In this document: in pieces, positions 51,439 to 60,688 of the stretch
Layout of the letters: the number at the start of each line of letters is the position of its first letter
Numbering within the stretch: position 1 is the stretch's first letter
Program-made: the position numbers and the translations under genes
Notes under the pieces: generated by a model
What the model saw: only the letters and a program-made list of their open reading frames with translations
Databases searched by the model: none
What the model was told of the DNA's origin: nothing
Assembly (NCBI GenBank): GCA_025924715.1
Contig: JAICHV010000007.1
Location: forward strand, 39,845 to 103,844
Length of the DNA stretch: 64,000 nucleotides
Origin: Alphaproteobacteria bacterium
GTDB lineage: Bacteria > Pseudomonadota > Alphaproteobacteria > Micropepsales > Micropepsaceae
Direction of reading: 5' to 3'

Positions 51439-52233
51439 TTAGACCGCGATGGGCGCTTTTATCGATGGGTGCGCCTGATACCCTTCCAGGGTGAAATCCT
51501 CGTAACCAAAACCGAAAATATCCGTCACGCCGGGATTGAGCCGCATGCGCGGCAGCGCGAAAGGCTGGCGGCTAAGCTGTTCGCGGGCCTGTTCGAGATG
51601 ATTTCTATAAAGATGGGCATCGCCAAGCGTATGGATGAACTCGCCCGGTTCGAGCCCACTGACCTGCGCCACCATCAAGGTGAGAAGCGCATAGGACGCG
51701 ATATTGAAAGGCACGCCCAGGAAAATATCGGCCGAGCGTTGATAAAGCTGGCAGCTCAGTTTTCCGCCCGCAACATAGAATTGAAACAGGCAATGGCATG
51801 GCGGCAGCGCCATCTTGGGGATGTCGGCGGGATTCCAGGCGGTGACGATCAGGCGGCGGGAATCGGGATTGGCTTTCAGATCGCGCATCAACTGGGCGAT
51901 CTGGTCGATGGTGCCGTCGGTCCGGCTGGGCCAGGAGCGCCACTGTGCGCCATAGACCGGACCCAGCTCGCCATTGGCATCGGCCCATTCGTCCCAGATG
52001 CTGACGCCGTGCTCCTGCAGCCAGCGGATATTGGTCTCGCCGCGCAGGAACCAGAGCAGCTCATAAATAATCGATTTCAAATGCAGTTTCTTGGTGGTGA
52101 GAAGGGGAAAACCCTCCTCCAGATCGAAGCGCATCTGATGGCCGAAAACCGAAAGCGTACCCGTGCCGGTGCGGTCGGTCTTTTCGACCCCGGTCTTGAG
52201 CACGCGTTCCATCAACTCGTGATACTGGCGCAT
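51439..52233 (-). CDS. thyA: Thymidylate synthase
   Basis: 264 residues, exactly the E. coli ThyA size. [65 protein letters not shown] and the catalytic Cys146 in [14 protein letters not shown] with [20 protein letters not shown]. It makes dTMP from dUMP with methylene-tetrahydrofolate. The minus strand has no good Shine-Dalgarno before ATG 52233. It diverges from the tmRNA gene. Confidence 0.97.
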   Translation of the reverse strand: MRQYHELMERVLKTGVEKTDRTGTGTLSVFGHQMRFDLEEGFPLLTTKKLHLKSIIYELLWFLRGETNIRWLQEHGVSIWDEWADANGELGPVYGAQWRSWPSRTDGTIDQIAQLMRDLKANPDSRRLIVTAWNPADIPKMALPPCHCLFQFYVAGGKLSCQLYQRSADIFLGVPFNIASYALLTLMVAQVSGLEPGEFIHTLGDAHLYRNHLEQAREQLSRQPFALPRMRLNPGVTDIFGFGYEDFTLEGYQAHPSIKAPIAV

Positions 52234-52265
52234 TTTCAGGAGGTTCCGTCGGGCGACTCTGGCTC

Positions 52266-52294
52266 TTCAAAAATTAACGCCGCGCGCCTATATT
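52266..52294 (+). promoter_or_regulatory. Putative tmRNA promoter
   Basis: TTCAAA (52266-52271) and TATATT (52289-52294), 17 bp apart, would start transcription about 52301, at the beginning of the acceptor piece. Confidence 0.45.
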
Positions 52295-52300
52295 GGAAAG

Positions 52301-52740
52301 GCTGGGCAACCAGCTATGGCGATAAACGACTGTGTAATAAGCGGCCCGGACCCGGGGGCGGTACCCGGCGCCTCCACCACAAGCCCTTCCAAAGCCCCTG
52401 GCTGCGGAGGGTTTCTGTGGGGGCGAAACAGGATCGACGGACGTGTAAAGACTGCTCTTTTGCCCGGTATGGTTCCGCCGTTATCGGACTATTGTTTAGG
52501 TGCCAACGATAATGAAATGGCCCTCGCTGCTTAATTAATTAAGCAAGCGCGGTTTCGGTAGGTGCACCGGGCAACAGAAGCACCTGCCACTTTTGCCGGG
52601 CAACAGGTCCGTAGCGCCAGCGTGCGGACCTCCACTTATTTTCGCGCAGGATTGTGCCTGACCGGACAATCGAACAAAGTGCAGGTGCACCGGACAATAG
52701 GTCGGTAGCGTCAGCGTACCGACGCTGCCGCTTAATATTC
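52301..52740 (+). ncRNA. ssrA: Circularly permuted two-piece transfer-messenger RNA
   Basis: Acceptor piece about 52301-52379: it opens with hairpin GCTGG-GCAA-CCAGC and ends GGCGCCTCCACCA, whose acceptor strand CGCCTCC pairs with GGGGGCG (52419-52425), the 5' end of the coding piece. A spacer of 39 nt (52380-52418) joins them and is normally removed. The coding piece continues GGGGGCGAAACAGGATCGACGG, then a tag frame at 52502-52534: ANDNEMALAA followed by TAA, with the first Ala supplied by the charged tmRNA. The palindrome GCTTAATTAATTAAGC follows the tag. The permuted order is typical of alphaproteobacteria. The 3' limit is not certain: structured duplicated modules extend to about 52740. 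Confidence 0.88.
52557..52740 (+). repeat. Tandem duplication of structured module downstream of the tmRNA tag
   Basis: Two diverged units of about 94 bp. Each contains CCGG(G/A)CAA twice, the second followed by a stem: GGTCCG ... CGGACC (52606-52630) in unit 1 and GTCGGTA ... TACCGAC (52701-52723) in unit 2, around similar loops (TAGCGCCAGCGTG; GCGTCAGCG). The stems differ but pair in both, indicating selection on structure. The first unit also forms a stem GGTAGGTGC / GCACCTGCC. They may be tmRNA pseudoknots or an added element. Confidence 0.65.
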
Positions 52741-52763
52741 AATCTATCCGGTCCGCAGACGGT

Positions 52764-54065
52764 TTACTCGGCCGGGTGCAAGCGCCAGCTTCCGCCCCGG
52801 CGGTCGGCCCAGGCCCATAGTCCGCCCAGCACGCAAAGGGTCCCACCCAGCGTCAGGGCATCGGCCACCCCCAGCCGTGCCGCCATCCAACCCAGCAGCA
52901 GCGAGCCCCAGGGCATCATGCCCAGCGCGCACATGGCATAGAAGGCCACCACCCGGCCGCGCATATCCTCTCGCGCCAGTAACTGGACGATGGAATTGGT
53001 CGCACCGCCCAGCAGCATCATGCCCAAACCCGCCGGCATCAGAAGCAGGAAAGACAGCCAATAATATTGCGAGCGGGCGAATCCGATCAACGAGACGCCG
53101 AATAGCAGGATCGCCGCCACCGGCGTTGCAAAAAGATGCCGGTCCGGCAGCCGCGCCAGCACATAGCCGCCGAGCAGCGCCGCCCCGCCCACCGCTCCAT
53201 AGAGAAGCCCGAAACCGGCGCTGCCCTGGTGCAGGATGTCGCGCGCGAAGGCGGGCAGCATCGACAGATAGGACGCCCCGAACGCCGAGCCGCAGGCGAT
53301 CAAGAGAAGAGAGACGCGAATCTTGCGGCTATGCCAGACATAAGCGAAACCCTGCCGCACCGCCTGGACCGGATGGGCGTGGCGGCGCGGACCCGAAGGA
53401 ACGAAACGCATCTGGGCAAGGCTGGCGATCACCGCCGAATAGGACAGCGCGTCGATGGCGAAACACCATCCCGGTCCCACCAAGGCGATCAGCATGCCGG
53501 CAAGGCTCGGACCGACGATGCGGGCCAGATTGAACATCATCGAATTGAGCGAGATGGCGTCGCGCAGATCGTCGGTGCCGCCGACCAGCTCCACCGTCAT
53601 GCCCTGGCGAGCCGGAACGTCGAAAGCGTTGATCAGACCCTGGGCCAGCGCTAGTGCGACAATCTCCCAGGCGGTGATGTGCCCCGCGAGCACCAGCACC
53701 GCCAGGGCCAGCGATTGCAGACAGGCCAGCACCTGGGTGACGATCATCAGGCGGCGGCGATCGAAACGGTCGGCGAACATGCCGCCGAAAGGAGATAGGA
53801 AGAACACCGGAATCTGGCCGGCGAAGGCAGTCAAGCCCAGCATCAGCGTCGAATGGGTGAGGCTGTAGACCAGCCAGGACTGGGCGACATTGGTGATCCA
53901 GGTCCCCATCAGCGACACCAGCTGGCCGGTGAAGAACAGCCGGTAATTGCGGTGGCGGAAGACCCAGAGAAAGGCAAAGGATCCCGAAGGACGCGCGCCT
54001 TGGCCGGGGGAAACCTCCAGGCCGGCCCCTGGGTCGGGTTTGGCGTTCATGGCAGGTGCGGGCAT
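52764..54065 (-). CDS. MFS exporter (EntS-like, DHA3 group)
   Basis: 433 residues from ATG 54065 (ATG 54050 also possible; neither has a good ribosome site). WVFRHRNYRLFFTGQLVSLMGTWITNVAQSWLVYSLT is the typical start, with GGMFADRFDRRRLMIVTQV and ARQGMTVELVGGTDDLRDAISLNSMMFNLARIVGPSLAGML later. Twelve helices are expected. EntS-like members export siderophores or other small molecules; no siderophore genes are nearby. It lies 53 bp after the debranching-type gene on the same strand. Confidence 0.88.
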   Translation of the reverse strand: MPAPAMNAKPDPGAGLEVSPGQGARPSGSFAFLWVFRHRNYRLFFTGQLVSLMGTWITNVAQSWLVYSLTHSTLMLGLTAFAGQIPVFFLSPFGGMFADRFDRRRLMIVTQVLACLQSLALAVLVLAGHITAWEIVALALAQGLINAFDVPARQGMTVELVGGTDDLRDAISLNSMMFNLARIVGPSLAGMLIALVGPGWCFAIDALSYSAVIASLAQMRFVPSGPRRHAHPVQAVRQGFAYVWHSRKIRVSLLLIACGSAFGASYLSMLPAFARDILHQGSAGFGLLYGAVGGAALLGGYVLARLPDRHLFATPVAAILLFGVSLIGFARSQYYWLSFLLLMPAGLGMMLLGGATNSIVQLLAREDMRGRVVAFYAMCALGMMPWGSLLLGWMAARLGVADALTLGGTLCVLGGLWAWADRRGGSWRLHPAE

Positions 54066-54117
54066 ATAGGCCGGACCGGCGCGGCTCAAGTGGTAGGCGC
54101 GAAATAATAGCTCTGCA

Positions 54118-56292
54118 TTATTGCGCGATGCGAATCGAGACGTCGCCGCGCTGGGAGAGGATCGCCACTTCGGTGCCTTCGCCGTGGCGGCGCAGGCGCA
54201 GATCGACCGAGGCCTCGTCAAGCCGCAAGTTGCGGATGCGAATTTCTTCCAGGAAGCCGGGCAGCAGCGGGGTGTGGAAGCGGATCTCGCGGCGCGCATG
54301 GTCGCACACGATACCAAGGCACGCCTCGAGCAGCGCGAAGGGGGTGACGCAGGCCCAGGCCTGGGGCTCGCAGGCCACCGGATAGCGGGTCGGCGCGGTG
54401 CCGCGGCGCCGGGCAAAGCCGCAGAACAATTCCGGAAACCGCATCAGCTCCATATGGGTGCTGGCGTCGAACAGTCCGGCGAAAATCGCCGCTGCGGCCC
54501 GCTTGAGGCCGTAACGCCCCAAGCCCAGCGCGATCAGCGCGTTGTCATGCGGCCAGACCGAGCCATTGTGATAGGACATCGGGTTGTAACGCGGCGCATC
54601 GGAAGCGATGGTGCGCACGCCAAAGCCGGAAAACATCTCGGGCGTCATCAGCACTTCGGCAATGCGCGCCGCCCGCACCGGCTCGGCGATGCCGCAGAAC
54701 AGCACCTGGCCGGCATTGGAGCTGCGCACCCGGCAGGGCTGCTTGTCGCCGTCCAGGGCGAGGGCGTAAAGCCCCAGCTCCTCGCACCAGAACTTGGCCT
54801 CAAAGCGCTGGCGCAGTTTCTCCGCCGCATCGGCCAGCGCGTCGGCGCGGTCATGTTCGCCCAGCGCCCGCGCCAGCTTGCCCGCGCCTCTCTTGGCGGC
54901 ATAGACATAGGCCTGCACTTCGCAGAGCGCGATCGAGCCGGTGGCGAGACCCCCATCGCTGTGAAATACGGAATCCTGGCTGTCCTTCCAGCCCTGATTG
55001 GTCAACCCGTTTTCGCTTTCCCGGTAATATTCGACAAAGCCGTCGCCGTCGCGGTCGCCATATTTGTCGATCCAGGTCAGCGCCGCCTCGATATTGGGCC
55101 ACAGCTTGCGGATGGTTTCCTGATCGCCGGTCCGGGCGTAATAGCGCGCCGCCAGCAGGACGAACAAGGGCGTGGAATCGATGCTGCCGTAATAGCGGCC
55201 GAACGGCACCTCGCCCAGATTGGCCATCTCGCATTGGCGCGTCTCGTGCAGAATCTTACCCGGCTCGGCATCGGCGCGCGGATCCAGTTTGGTGGCCTGG
55301 CTGGCGGCCAGATATTGCAGCACGCCCTTGGCCAGGCTGGGCTCGATCCACAGCATCTGGAGCGCGGTGATGATGCCGTCGCGTCCAAACGGCGTGGAAA
55401 ACCAGGGCGTCCCGGCATAGGGATAAGAACCCTGCGGCGTATCGGTGATCAGCATCGACAGATCGGCGCCGGAGCGGTGTAGCATGCGGTTGGCAAGCGC
55501 ATTGGTGCTGGTGACGGTGCCGCCCAGGCTGGCGGCCGTCTGCGCCGACCGCCGCGCCTCGCGGTAGGGGATCGAGAAAGGCGGCGGCGTCCCTTGGCCC
55601 GAGATACAGCGCACCGTGACGATGATCGAGACCTGCTCCCCGGCCTCAAGGTCCAGCACATAAAGCGCCTGGCTGTCGCTGAGGCGCTTCGGCGGCGGGT
55701 CGAAATGGATGTCGGTGCAACGGTTCTGATGGTCCAGGCCCGTATAGCGAAACCACACCCGGCACTGGTCTTCCACGCTGACGCTTGCGGTGCCGCGCCG
55801 GGCCCGCGTCATGCCGCGGATTTCGAACAGATCGGTGAAATCCGCCGCCACATTCATCGTCAGCCAGCAGCGATGCGGTTTGGTGTCGAAATTGTGCACG
55901 GCGATCCGCTCGTAGCAGATGCCGCTGTAAAGGAATTTCGAACGCCGCACATGCAAGGTTTCGCGCGGCAGCACGATGCGCCCATCCTGGTAGATGTCGG
56001 GATTGGACAGATCGACGGTGAGTACGACATTGTCGTTCTCCACTGCCGAGGACAGCAGAAGCGGCCGCTGCCCGTCGATCAGCAACTCGAAGCCCGAAAG
56101 ATGGCGGGTATCGCGGTAGAAAACCCCGCCCGGAGAGCCCGCCGGCTTGACGATATCGCCCAGCGCATCGAACAAGGCAAAACAGTCGCCATGTTTGAGG
56201 GTACGCGGCCAGCGTTCCTGGATCGATTCGGTGGCCTGGATGTAAAAGGTAGCAATATCCTCGGGCGAATCCGGGTGGAATTTTGCCTCCAT
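54118..56292 (-). CDS. Glycogen-debranching-type glucosidase (GDE_N_bis / GH63-like six-hairpin fold)
   Basis: 724 residues from ATG 56292 (GGGG site). N-terminal domain with GDIVKPAGSPGGVFYRDTRHLSGFELLIDGQRPLLLSS, the usual opening of the amylo-alpha-1,6-glucosidase family. The catalytic (alpha/alpha)6 domain has GTPWFSTPFGRDGIITALQMLW, DRDGDGFVEYYRESENGLTNQGWKDS and NPMSYHNGSVWPHDNALIALGL. It should cleave branch points or short alpha-glucan ends. The GT4 gene lies 13 bp upstream, and the pair is likely one transcript for alpha-glucan or related metabolism. Confidence 0.88.
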   Translation of the reverse strand: MEAKFHPDSPEDIATFYIQATESIQERWPRTLKHGDCFALFDALGDIVKPAGSPGGVFYRDTRHLSGFELLIDGQRPLLLSSAVENDNVVLTVDLSNPDIYQDGRIVLPRETLHVRRSKFLYSGICYERIAVHNFDTKPHRCWLTMNVAADFTDLFEIRGMTRARRGTASVSVEDQCRVWFRYTGLDHQNRCTDIHFDPPPKRLSDSQALYVLDLEAGEQVSIIVTVRCISGQGTPPPFSIPYREARRSAQTAASLGGTVTSTNALANRMLHRSGADLSMLITDTPQGSYPYAGTPWFSTPFGRDGIITALQMLWIEPSLAKGVLQYLAASQATKLDPRADAEPGKILHETRQCEMANLGEVPFGRYYGSIDSTPLFVLLAARYYARTGDQETIRKLWPNIEAALTWIDKYGDRDGDGFVEYYRESENGLTNQGWKDSQDSVFHSDGGLATGSIALCEVQAYVYAAKRGAGKLARALGEHDRADALADAAEKLRQRFEAKFWCEELGLYALALDGDKQPCRVRSSNAGQVLFCGIAEPVRAARIAEVLMTPEMFSGFGVRTIASDAPRYNPMSYHNGSVWPHDNALIALGLGRYGLKRAAAAIFAGLFDASTHMELMRFPELFCGFARRRGTAPTRYPVACEPQAWACVTPFALLEACLGIVCDHARREIRFHTPLLPGFLEEIRIRNLRLDEASVDLRLRRHGEGTEVAILSQRGDVSIRIAQ

Positions 56293-56305
56293 GGTCACCC
56301 CGGTC

Positions 56306-57361
56306 TCACGCCGCGAAACAGCGGCGCTCCTCGTCCCCCGTCCGGACCAGCTGCCGATAAATTCGCAAATATTCCCGCGCCATGGCGCGTGCACTGAAGC
56401 GTTCCTCGAAGCGCGAGCGGATCGACGGACGGAACAGATCACCCAGCCGCGCGCAGGCACCGGCCGCTTCCTCCACCGTCTCGACCACAAAGCCGGTGAG
56501 CCCGTCTTCCAGAATTTCCGGCACCGAGCCGCAATTGAAGGCGATCACCGGCGTGGCGCAGGCCATCGCCTCGATCATCACCAGGCCGAAGGGCTCGGGC
56601 CAGGAGATCGGAAACAGCAGGGCCCGGGCATTGCCGAGGAAATCCTGCTTCCGGCTGTCATTGATTTCGCCGATGAATTCGACATGCGGGCTTTTCTTCA
56701 GCAGCGGCTTCACCTTCTCATCGAAATAGGCCTGATCGACGGGATCGACTTTGGCGGCCATTTTCAGGGTCATGCCGGCACGCCGGGCGATCTCGATCGC
56801 CTCGAGGGGACCCTTATCGGCGCAGATGCGGCCCAGAAAGGCCAGATAGCCGCCGTTGCCGCTGCCTTCCTTGAAAATCGTGGTCGGCATGCCGTGATGG
56901 ACGGTGCCGGCCCAATTGACCGGCGGCACGGGCCTGCGCTGCTGGTGCGAGATCGAGACCAGCGGCATATGCGGAAAGGCGCGGTAGATGTCCGGCAGTT
57001 CCGGCAGATCCTGGCGGCCATGCAGGGTGGTGACGGTCTTATGCGCCATGTTGCGGAAGAGCGGGTAGTGAAAGAAATCGATATGGAAATGCAGCACGTC
57101 GAATTCGTCGGCGCGCGCGGCAACCCGGTCCAGCATCAGCACGTTGTAGGGAACAATATTGTGGATGCCGTCCAGGCGCAGACCACGCGGCACAATGGCT
57201 TCGAGTTTGGCTGTGGTGCGCGAATCACCGCTGGCAAAGAGGGTCACGTCATGGCCTTCGGCGACCAGTTCTTCGGTAAGCCAGGACACCACCCGCTCGG
57301 TTCCGCCATAGAGGCGGGGCGGGACACTTTCGCAAAGCGGCGCAATTTGAGCGATTTTCAA
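56306..57361 (-). CDS. Glycosyltransferase family 4
   Basis: 351 residues. MKIAQIAPLCESVPPRLYGGTERVVSWLTEELVAEGHDVTLFASGDSRT is a typical GT4 opening. The nucleotide-sugar domain has YLAFLGRICADKGPLEAIEIARRAG and the EX7E motif in PEPFGLVMIEAMACATPVIAFNCGSVPEIL. It transfers an activated sugar to an unknown acceptor. The partner gene 13 bp downstream is the debranching-type glucosidase, a common pairing in bacteria. Confidence 0.9.
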   Translation of the reverse strand: MKIAQIAPLCESVPPRLYGGTERVVSWLTEELVAEGHDVTLFASGDSRTTAKLEAIVPRGLRLDGIHNIVPYNVLMLDRVAARADEFDVLHFHIDFFHYPLFRNMAHKTVTTLHGRQDLPELPDIYRAFPHMPLVSISHQQRRPVPPVNWAGTVHHGMPTTIFKEGSGNGGYLAFLGRICADKGPLEAIEIARRAGMTLKMAAKVDPVDQAYFDEKVKPLLKKSPHVEFIGEINDSRKQDFLGNARALLFPISWPEPFGLVMIEAMACATPVIAFNCGSVPEILEDGLTGFVVETVEEAAGACARLGDLFRPSIRSRFEERFSARAMAREYLRIYRQLVRTGDEERRCFAA

Positions 57362-57479
57362 GGGCCAGACCCCATTGTGTCATACGATAACGGGTTGATA
57401 TTGCCCCGGGTTCCAGGGGCCCCGCCGCGTTGCATCAAAAATATGGGGACGGGCGCGCCCCCGGCGCCCTGCCGGCCAA

Positions 57480-57507
57480 TTGACACCACAATCCCGGCGC
57501 TTAGTGT
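57480..57507 (+). promoter_or_regulatory. Promoter for sspB
   Basis: Consensus TTGACA (57480-57485), 16-bp spacer, TAGTGT (57502-57507). Transcription would start 2-5 nt before ATG 57517, leaving almost no leader. Confidence 0.5.
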
Positions 57508-57516
57508 TCGCCCGAC

Positions 57517-58023
57517 ATGGCGAAGGATTTCATCGGCTATCAGGCCTTAACGGACGCGGCCTTGCGCGGCGTGGTGCGCGACGCTTTGCGAAGGATTGAA
57601 AAATCCGGGCTGATCGGCGCCCATCATTTCTACCTCACCTTCAAGACCCATGCCGAGGGCGTCGAAATCCCCGACTTTTTGAAGGAGCAATATCCCGACG
57701 AAATGACCATCATCATCCAGCACCAATATTGGGCGCTGAAGGTGAAGGAGGATTATTTCGAGGTGACGCTGACCTTCAAGAAATTGCCGGCCCCGCTGCA
57801 TATTCCGTTCAATGCCCTGACCGCCTTCTTCGACCCGGGCGTGCAGTTCGGACTGCAATTCCGCAGCGAAGGGGACGCCAAGCCGTCCGCCGGGCCTGCC
57901 CCGGTGATGGCGCCGGTGGCGGCCTCCGACAGCCAGCCGGAGGTGCCCGCCGAAGCCCCTGCCCCGGCCGAAAAGGCCCAGCCCGGCGAAGTCGTCAGCC
58001 TGGATTCTTTCCGCAAGAAATAG
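57517..58023 (+). CDS. sspB: SspB, ClpXP adaptor (alpha-type)
   Basis: 168 residues. FIGYQALTDAALRGVVRDALRRIEKSGLIGAHHFYLTFKTHAEGVEIPDFLKEQYPDEMTIIIQHQYWALKV is the SspB-alpha core. LHIPFNALTAFFDPGVQFGLQF closes the fold, and a flexible Ala/Pro tail ends in VVSLDSFRKK, the likely ClpX-docking tail. It delivers ssrA-tagged proteins to ClpXP; the tmRNA gene lies only 5 kb upstream. It precedes fumC by 39 bp on the same strand. Confidence 0.93.
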   Translation: MAKDFIGYQALTDAALRGVVRDALRRIEKSGLIGAHHFYLTFKTHAEGVEIPDFLKEQYPDEMTIIIQHQYWALKVKEDYFEVTLTFKKLPAPLHIPFNALTAFFDPGVQFGLQFRSEGDAKPSAGPAPVMAPVAASDSQPEVPAEAPAPAEKAQPGEVVSLDSFRKK

Positions 58024-58062
58024 TACCCGGGCCGGGCAAAATTCGCCTGAAAGGGCAGCCCC

Positions 58063-59472
58063 ATGACCGTCAAGTCGGATAAGCCCAAAACTCGCACCGA
58101 AACCGACACCTTCGGCGCCGTCGAGGTCGCATGCGACCGCTATTGGGGGGCGCAGGCGGAGCGCTCCAAAGGCAATTTCAAGATCGGCTGGGAAAAACAG
58201 CCTTTGCCGGTGGTGCGGGCCCTGGGCATCGTCAAACAGGCGGCGGCCCAGACCAATATGGCGCTGGGGCATCTGGATCCCAAGCTGGGCCAGACCATCG
58301 TCGCCGCCGCCCAGGAAGTGATCGAGGGCAAGCTGAACGACCATTTCCCGCTTTCGGTCTGGCAGACCGGATCGGGCACCCAGTCCAACATGAACGCCAA
58401 TGAAGTGATCTCCAACCGCGCCATCGAAATGCTGGGCGGGGTGATGGGCAGCAAAAAGCCCGTCCATCCCAATGATCACGTCAATATGAGTCAATCGTCC
58501 AACGACACCTATCCGACGGCCATGCATATCGCCTGCGCGGAAGAAATCGTGCATCAGCTTCTGCCGGCACTGGGCAAATTACGCAATGCGCTGAACGACA
58601 AGGCGCAGGCCTGGAAAGACATCATCAAAATCGGCCGTACCCATACCCAGGATGCGACGCCCCTCACTTTGGGCCAAGAATTTTCCGGCTATACCCAGCA
58701 GGTCCAGAACGGCATCGAGCGGATCGAGCAGTCGCTGCCCAAGCTGATGCAATTGGCCCAAGGCGGCACCGCGGTCGGCACCGGGCTGAACGCGCCCATC
58801 GGCTTCGACAAGATGGTGGCCGAACGCATCGCCGCCATCACCCAGATGCCCTTCACCAGCGCCCCCAACAAATTCGAAGCCTTGGCCGCCCACGACGCCA
58901 TGGTGTTCAGCCATGGCGCCATCAACACGGTGGCGGCCAGCCTGTTCAAGATCGCCAACGATATCCGCCTGCTGGGATCGGGACCGCGCGCGGGGCTGGG
59001 CGAATTGGCGCTGCCGGAGAACGAGCCCGGCTCCTCCATCATGCCCGGCAAGGTCAATCCCACCCAATGCGAGGCGATGACCCAGGTCTGCGTGCAGATC
59101 TTCGGCAACAACGCGGCCCTGACCTTCGCCGGCAGCCAGGGGCATTTCGAGCTCAATGTCTATAATCCGGTGATGGCCTATAATTTCCTGCAAAGCGTGC
59201 GGCTGATGGCCGATGCGGCCGTGAGCTTCACCGACAATTGCGTGGTGGGGATCCAGCCCCGGCTGGACAACATCAAGGCCGGGGTCGAGCGGTCCTTGAT
59301 GCTGGTGACAGCGCTGGCGCCCAAGATCGGCTATGACAACGCCGCCAAGATCGCCAAGACGGCGCACAAGAACGGCACGACCCTGAAGGAAGAAGCAGTC
59401 AAGGGCGGCTATGTCACGGCGGAAGAATTCGACGCCCTGGTGCGGCCGGAAGACATGATTGCGCCGAAATAA
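58063..59472 (+). CDS. fumC: Fumarate hydratase, class II
   Basis: 469 residues. The family signature [11 protein letters not shown] lies at 323-333, the catalytic-site region [20 protein letters not shown] and TSGTQ-type block [20 protein letters not shown] near 105. It reversibly hydrates fumarate to malate in the citric-acid cycle. It is probably transcribed together with sspB. A 137-bp inverted-repeat element follows after 61 bp. Confidence 0.96.
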   Translation: MTVKSDKPKTRTETDTFGAVEVACDRYWGAQAERSKGNFKIGWEKQPLPVVRALGIVKQAAAQTNMALGHLDPKLGQTIVAAAQEVIEGKLNDHFPLSVWQTGSGTQSNMNANEVISNRAIEMLGGVMGSKKPVHPNDHVNMSQSSNDTYPTAMHIACAEEIVHQLLPALGKLRNALNDKAQAWKDIIKIGRTHTQDATPLTLGQEFSGYTQQVQNGIERIEQSLPKLMQLAQGGTAVGTGLNAPIGFDKMVAERIAAITQMPFTSAPNKFEALAAHDAMVFSHGAINTVAASLFKIANDIRLLGSGPRAGLGELALPENEPGSSIMPGKVNPTQCEAMTQVCVQIFGNNAALTFAGSQGHFELNVYNPVMAYNFLQSVRLMADAAVSFTDNCVVGIQPRLDNIKAGVERSLMLVTALAPKIGYDNAAKIAKTAHKNGTTLKEEAVKGGYVTAEEFDALVRPEDMIAPK

Positions 59473-59533
59473 GCGTCAGGCGCAACATTCCCGAACCATA
59501 GCTGGACCGTTTTGACATCATCGCTCCTGAAAT

Positions 59534-59670
59534 CCACCCTCCCCTTGAGGGAGGGTCGACAAAATTCGGAGCGCCGCGACGAATTTTTCGGGGAGGGGCC
59601 GACCTCTCCATCTGTACCCCTCCCCGAAATTTGCTTTGTAAATTTCGACCCTCCCTCAAGGGGAGGGTGG
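59534..59670. mobile_element. MITE-like element with 26-bp perfect terminal inverted repeats
   Basis: The first 26 bases (beginning CCACCCTCCCCTTGAGGGAG) return exactly as the reverse complement at 59645-59670. Inside lies a second perfect arm pair CGGGGAGGGG (59589-59598) / CCCCTCCCCG (59617-59626). No coding capacity and no obvious target duplication were seen. Non-autonomous repeat of the kind scattered in alphaproteobacterial intergenic DNA. Confidence 0.8.
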
Positions 59671-59682
59671 TAAGAAGTACCA

Positions 59683-59892
59683 ATGCTCAAAAAACGCTCC
59701 TTCTCTCTCTCCGGCCATCGCACCAGTGTCGCGCTGGAAGCGGAATTCTGGGCGGTGATCGATGCCGAAGCCGCCGCCAAGCATCAGAGCCTCGCCGCTT
59801 TCGTGCAAGGCATAGATGCCATGCGCGGGGCGCGGCCGCTGGCGAGCGCGCTTAGGCTTGCGGCTCTTGCGGCGAAAAATCGCCCAGCCTAG
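59683..59892 (+). CDS. Ribbon-helix-helix domain protein
   Basis: 69 residues, ATG with an AAGAAG site. KKRSFSLSGHRTSVALEAEFWAVIDAEAAAKHQSLAAFVQGIDAMRG is the RHH_4 fold, a DNA-binding-like fold found in alphaproteobacteria next to fumC. The target is unknown. It begins 13 bp after the MITE-like element. Confidence 0.85.
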   Translation: MLKKRSFSLSGHRTSVALEAEFWAVIDAEAAAKHQSLAAFVQGIDAMRGARPLASALRLAALAAKNRPA

Positions 59893-59901
59893 CCTTGGCG
59901 C

Positions 59902-60498
59902 ATGATCACCCTTTATCACGCACCGCGTTCGCGCTCCGGCCGCTTCATTTTCCTGCTCGAGGAATTGGGCGCGCCTTATGAGATCAAGCCGGTCAGCATC
60001 CGCCGCGGCGACGGCAGCGGCGCTCTCGATGCGGCCAATCCCCATCCCCATGGCAAGGTGCCGGTGATCCGCGATGGCGAGACCACCGTCTTCGAATCCG
60101 CGGCCGTGGCGCTTTATCTGACCGACAAATTTCCCCAGGCTGGAATCGGGCCTGCGATCAACGATCCCAAGCGCGGCGCCTATTTGTCCTGGCTGGCCTA
60201 TTATGCCGGGGTGATGGAGCCGGCCTGGATGAGCCTGTTCATGAAATGGGAAGTGCCGCGCGGTACCGCCGGCTGGGTCAAGGCCGATGAGGTCATGGAA
60301 TTCGTCCATGCGATCCTGGCCAAGGGCCCTTATTTGCTGGGCGATAATTTCTCGGCCGCCGACATTTTGGTGGGCACCACTTTTGCCATGTTCCTGGGCG
60401 GCCCGATGATGCCCAAGACCGATTTGCTCGAAGCCTATGTCAAACGGGTAATCGAGCGGCCCGCCTATGTCCGGGCCAAGGCGCGGGACAATGGCTGA
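59902..60498 (+). CDS. Glutathione S-transferase family protein
   Basis: 198 residues. The thioredoxin-like N-terminal domain (ITLYHAPRSRSGRFIFLLEELGAPYEI ... HPHGKVPVIRDGETTVFESAAVALYL) has the usual cis-Pro in KVPVI and the glutathione-binding ESAA. Helical C-terminal domain from about 85. The start overlaps nothing and the stop overlaps the DUF4169 start. It conjugates or reduces small molecules with glutathione; substrate unknown. Confidence 0.92.
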   Translation: MITLYHAPRSRSGRFIFLLEELGAPYEIKPVSIRRGDGSGALDAANPHPHGKVPVIRDGETTVFESAAVALYLTDKFPQAGIGPAINDPKRGAYLSWLAYYAGVMEPAWMSLFMKWEVPRGTAGWVKADEVMEFVHAILAKGPYLLGDNFSAADILVGTTFAMFLGGPMMPKTDLLEAYVKRVIERPAYVRAKARDNG

Positions 60499-60664
60499 GA
60501 TCGTCAATCTGCGCCGGGTGCGAAAAGCCAAGGCGAAGGACGAAAAGAGCAAAACGGCTGAGGCCAATCGCGTCACCCATGGCACGCCGAAAGCGGTGCG
60601 TGACTTGGCCAAGGCGCGGTCCGAGAAAGAACTGCGCGATCTGGACGCGCATAAAAAAGACTAA
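60491..60664 (+). CDS. DUF4169 family small protein
   Basis: 57 residues from ATG 60491, overlapping the GST stop by 8 bp. MAEIVNLRRVRKAKAKDEKSKTAEANRVTHGTPKAVRDLAK is the DUF4169 pattern: very basic, charged, probably helical. Function unknown. It is found next to fumC/RHH genes in other alphaproteobacteria, so this is a conserved neighbourhood. Confidence 0.85.
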   Translation: MAEIVNLRRVRKAKAKDEKSKTAEANRVTHGTPKAVRDLAKARSEKELRDLDAHKKD

Positions 60665-60688
60665 TTTGCCGCCGCACAAAGGCGCGCC

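Noticed and set aside
51147..51494. 115-codon plus-strand open frame opposite the small hypothetical gene
   Set aside because: Codon pattern and acidic-helical composition favour the minus-strand gene at 51123-51365.
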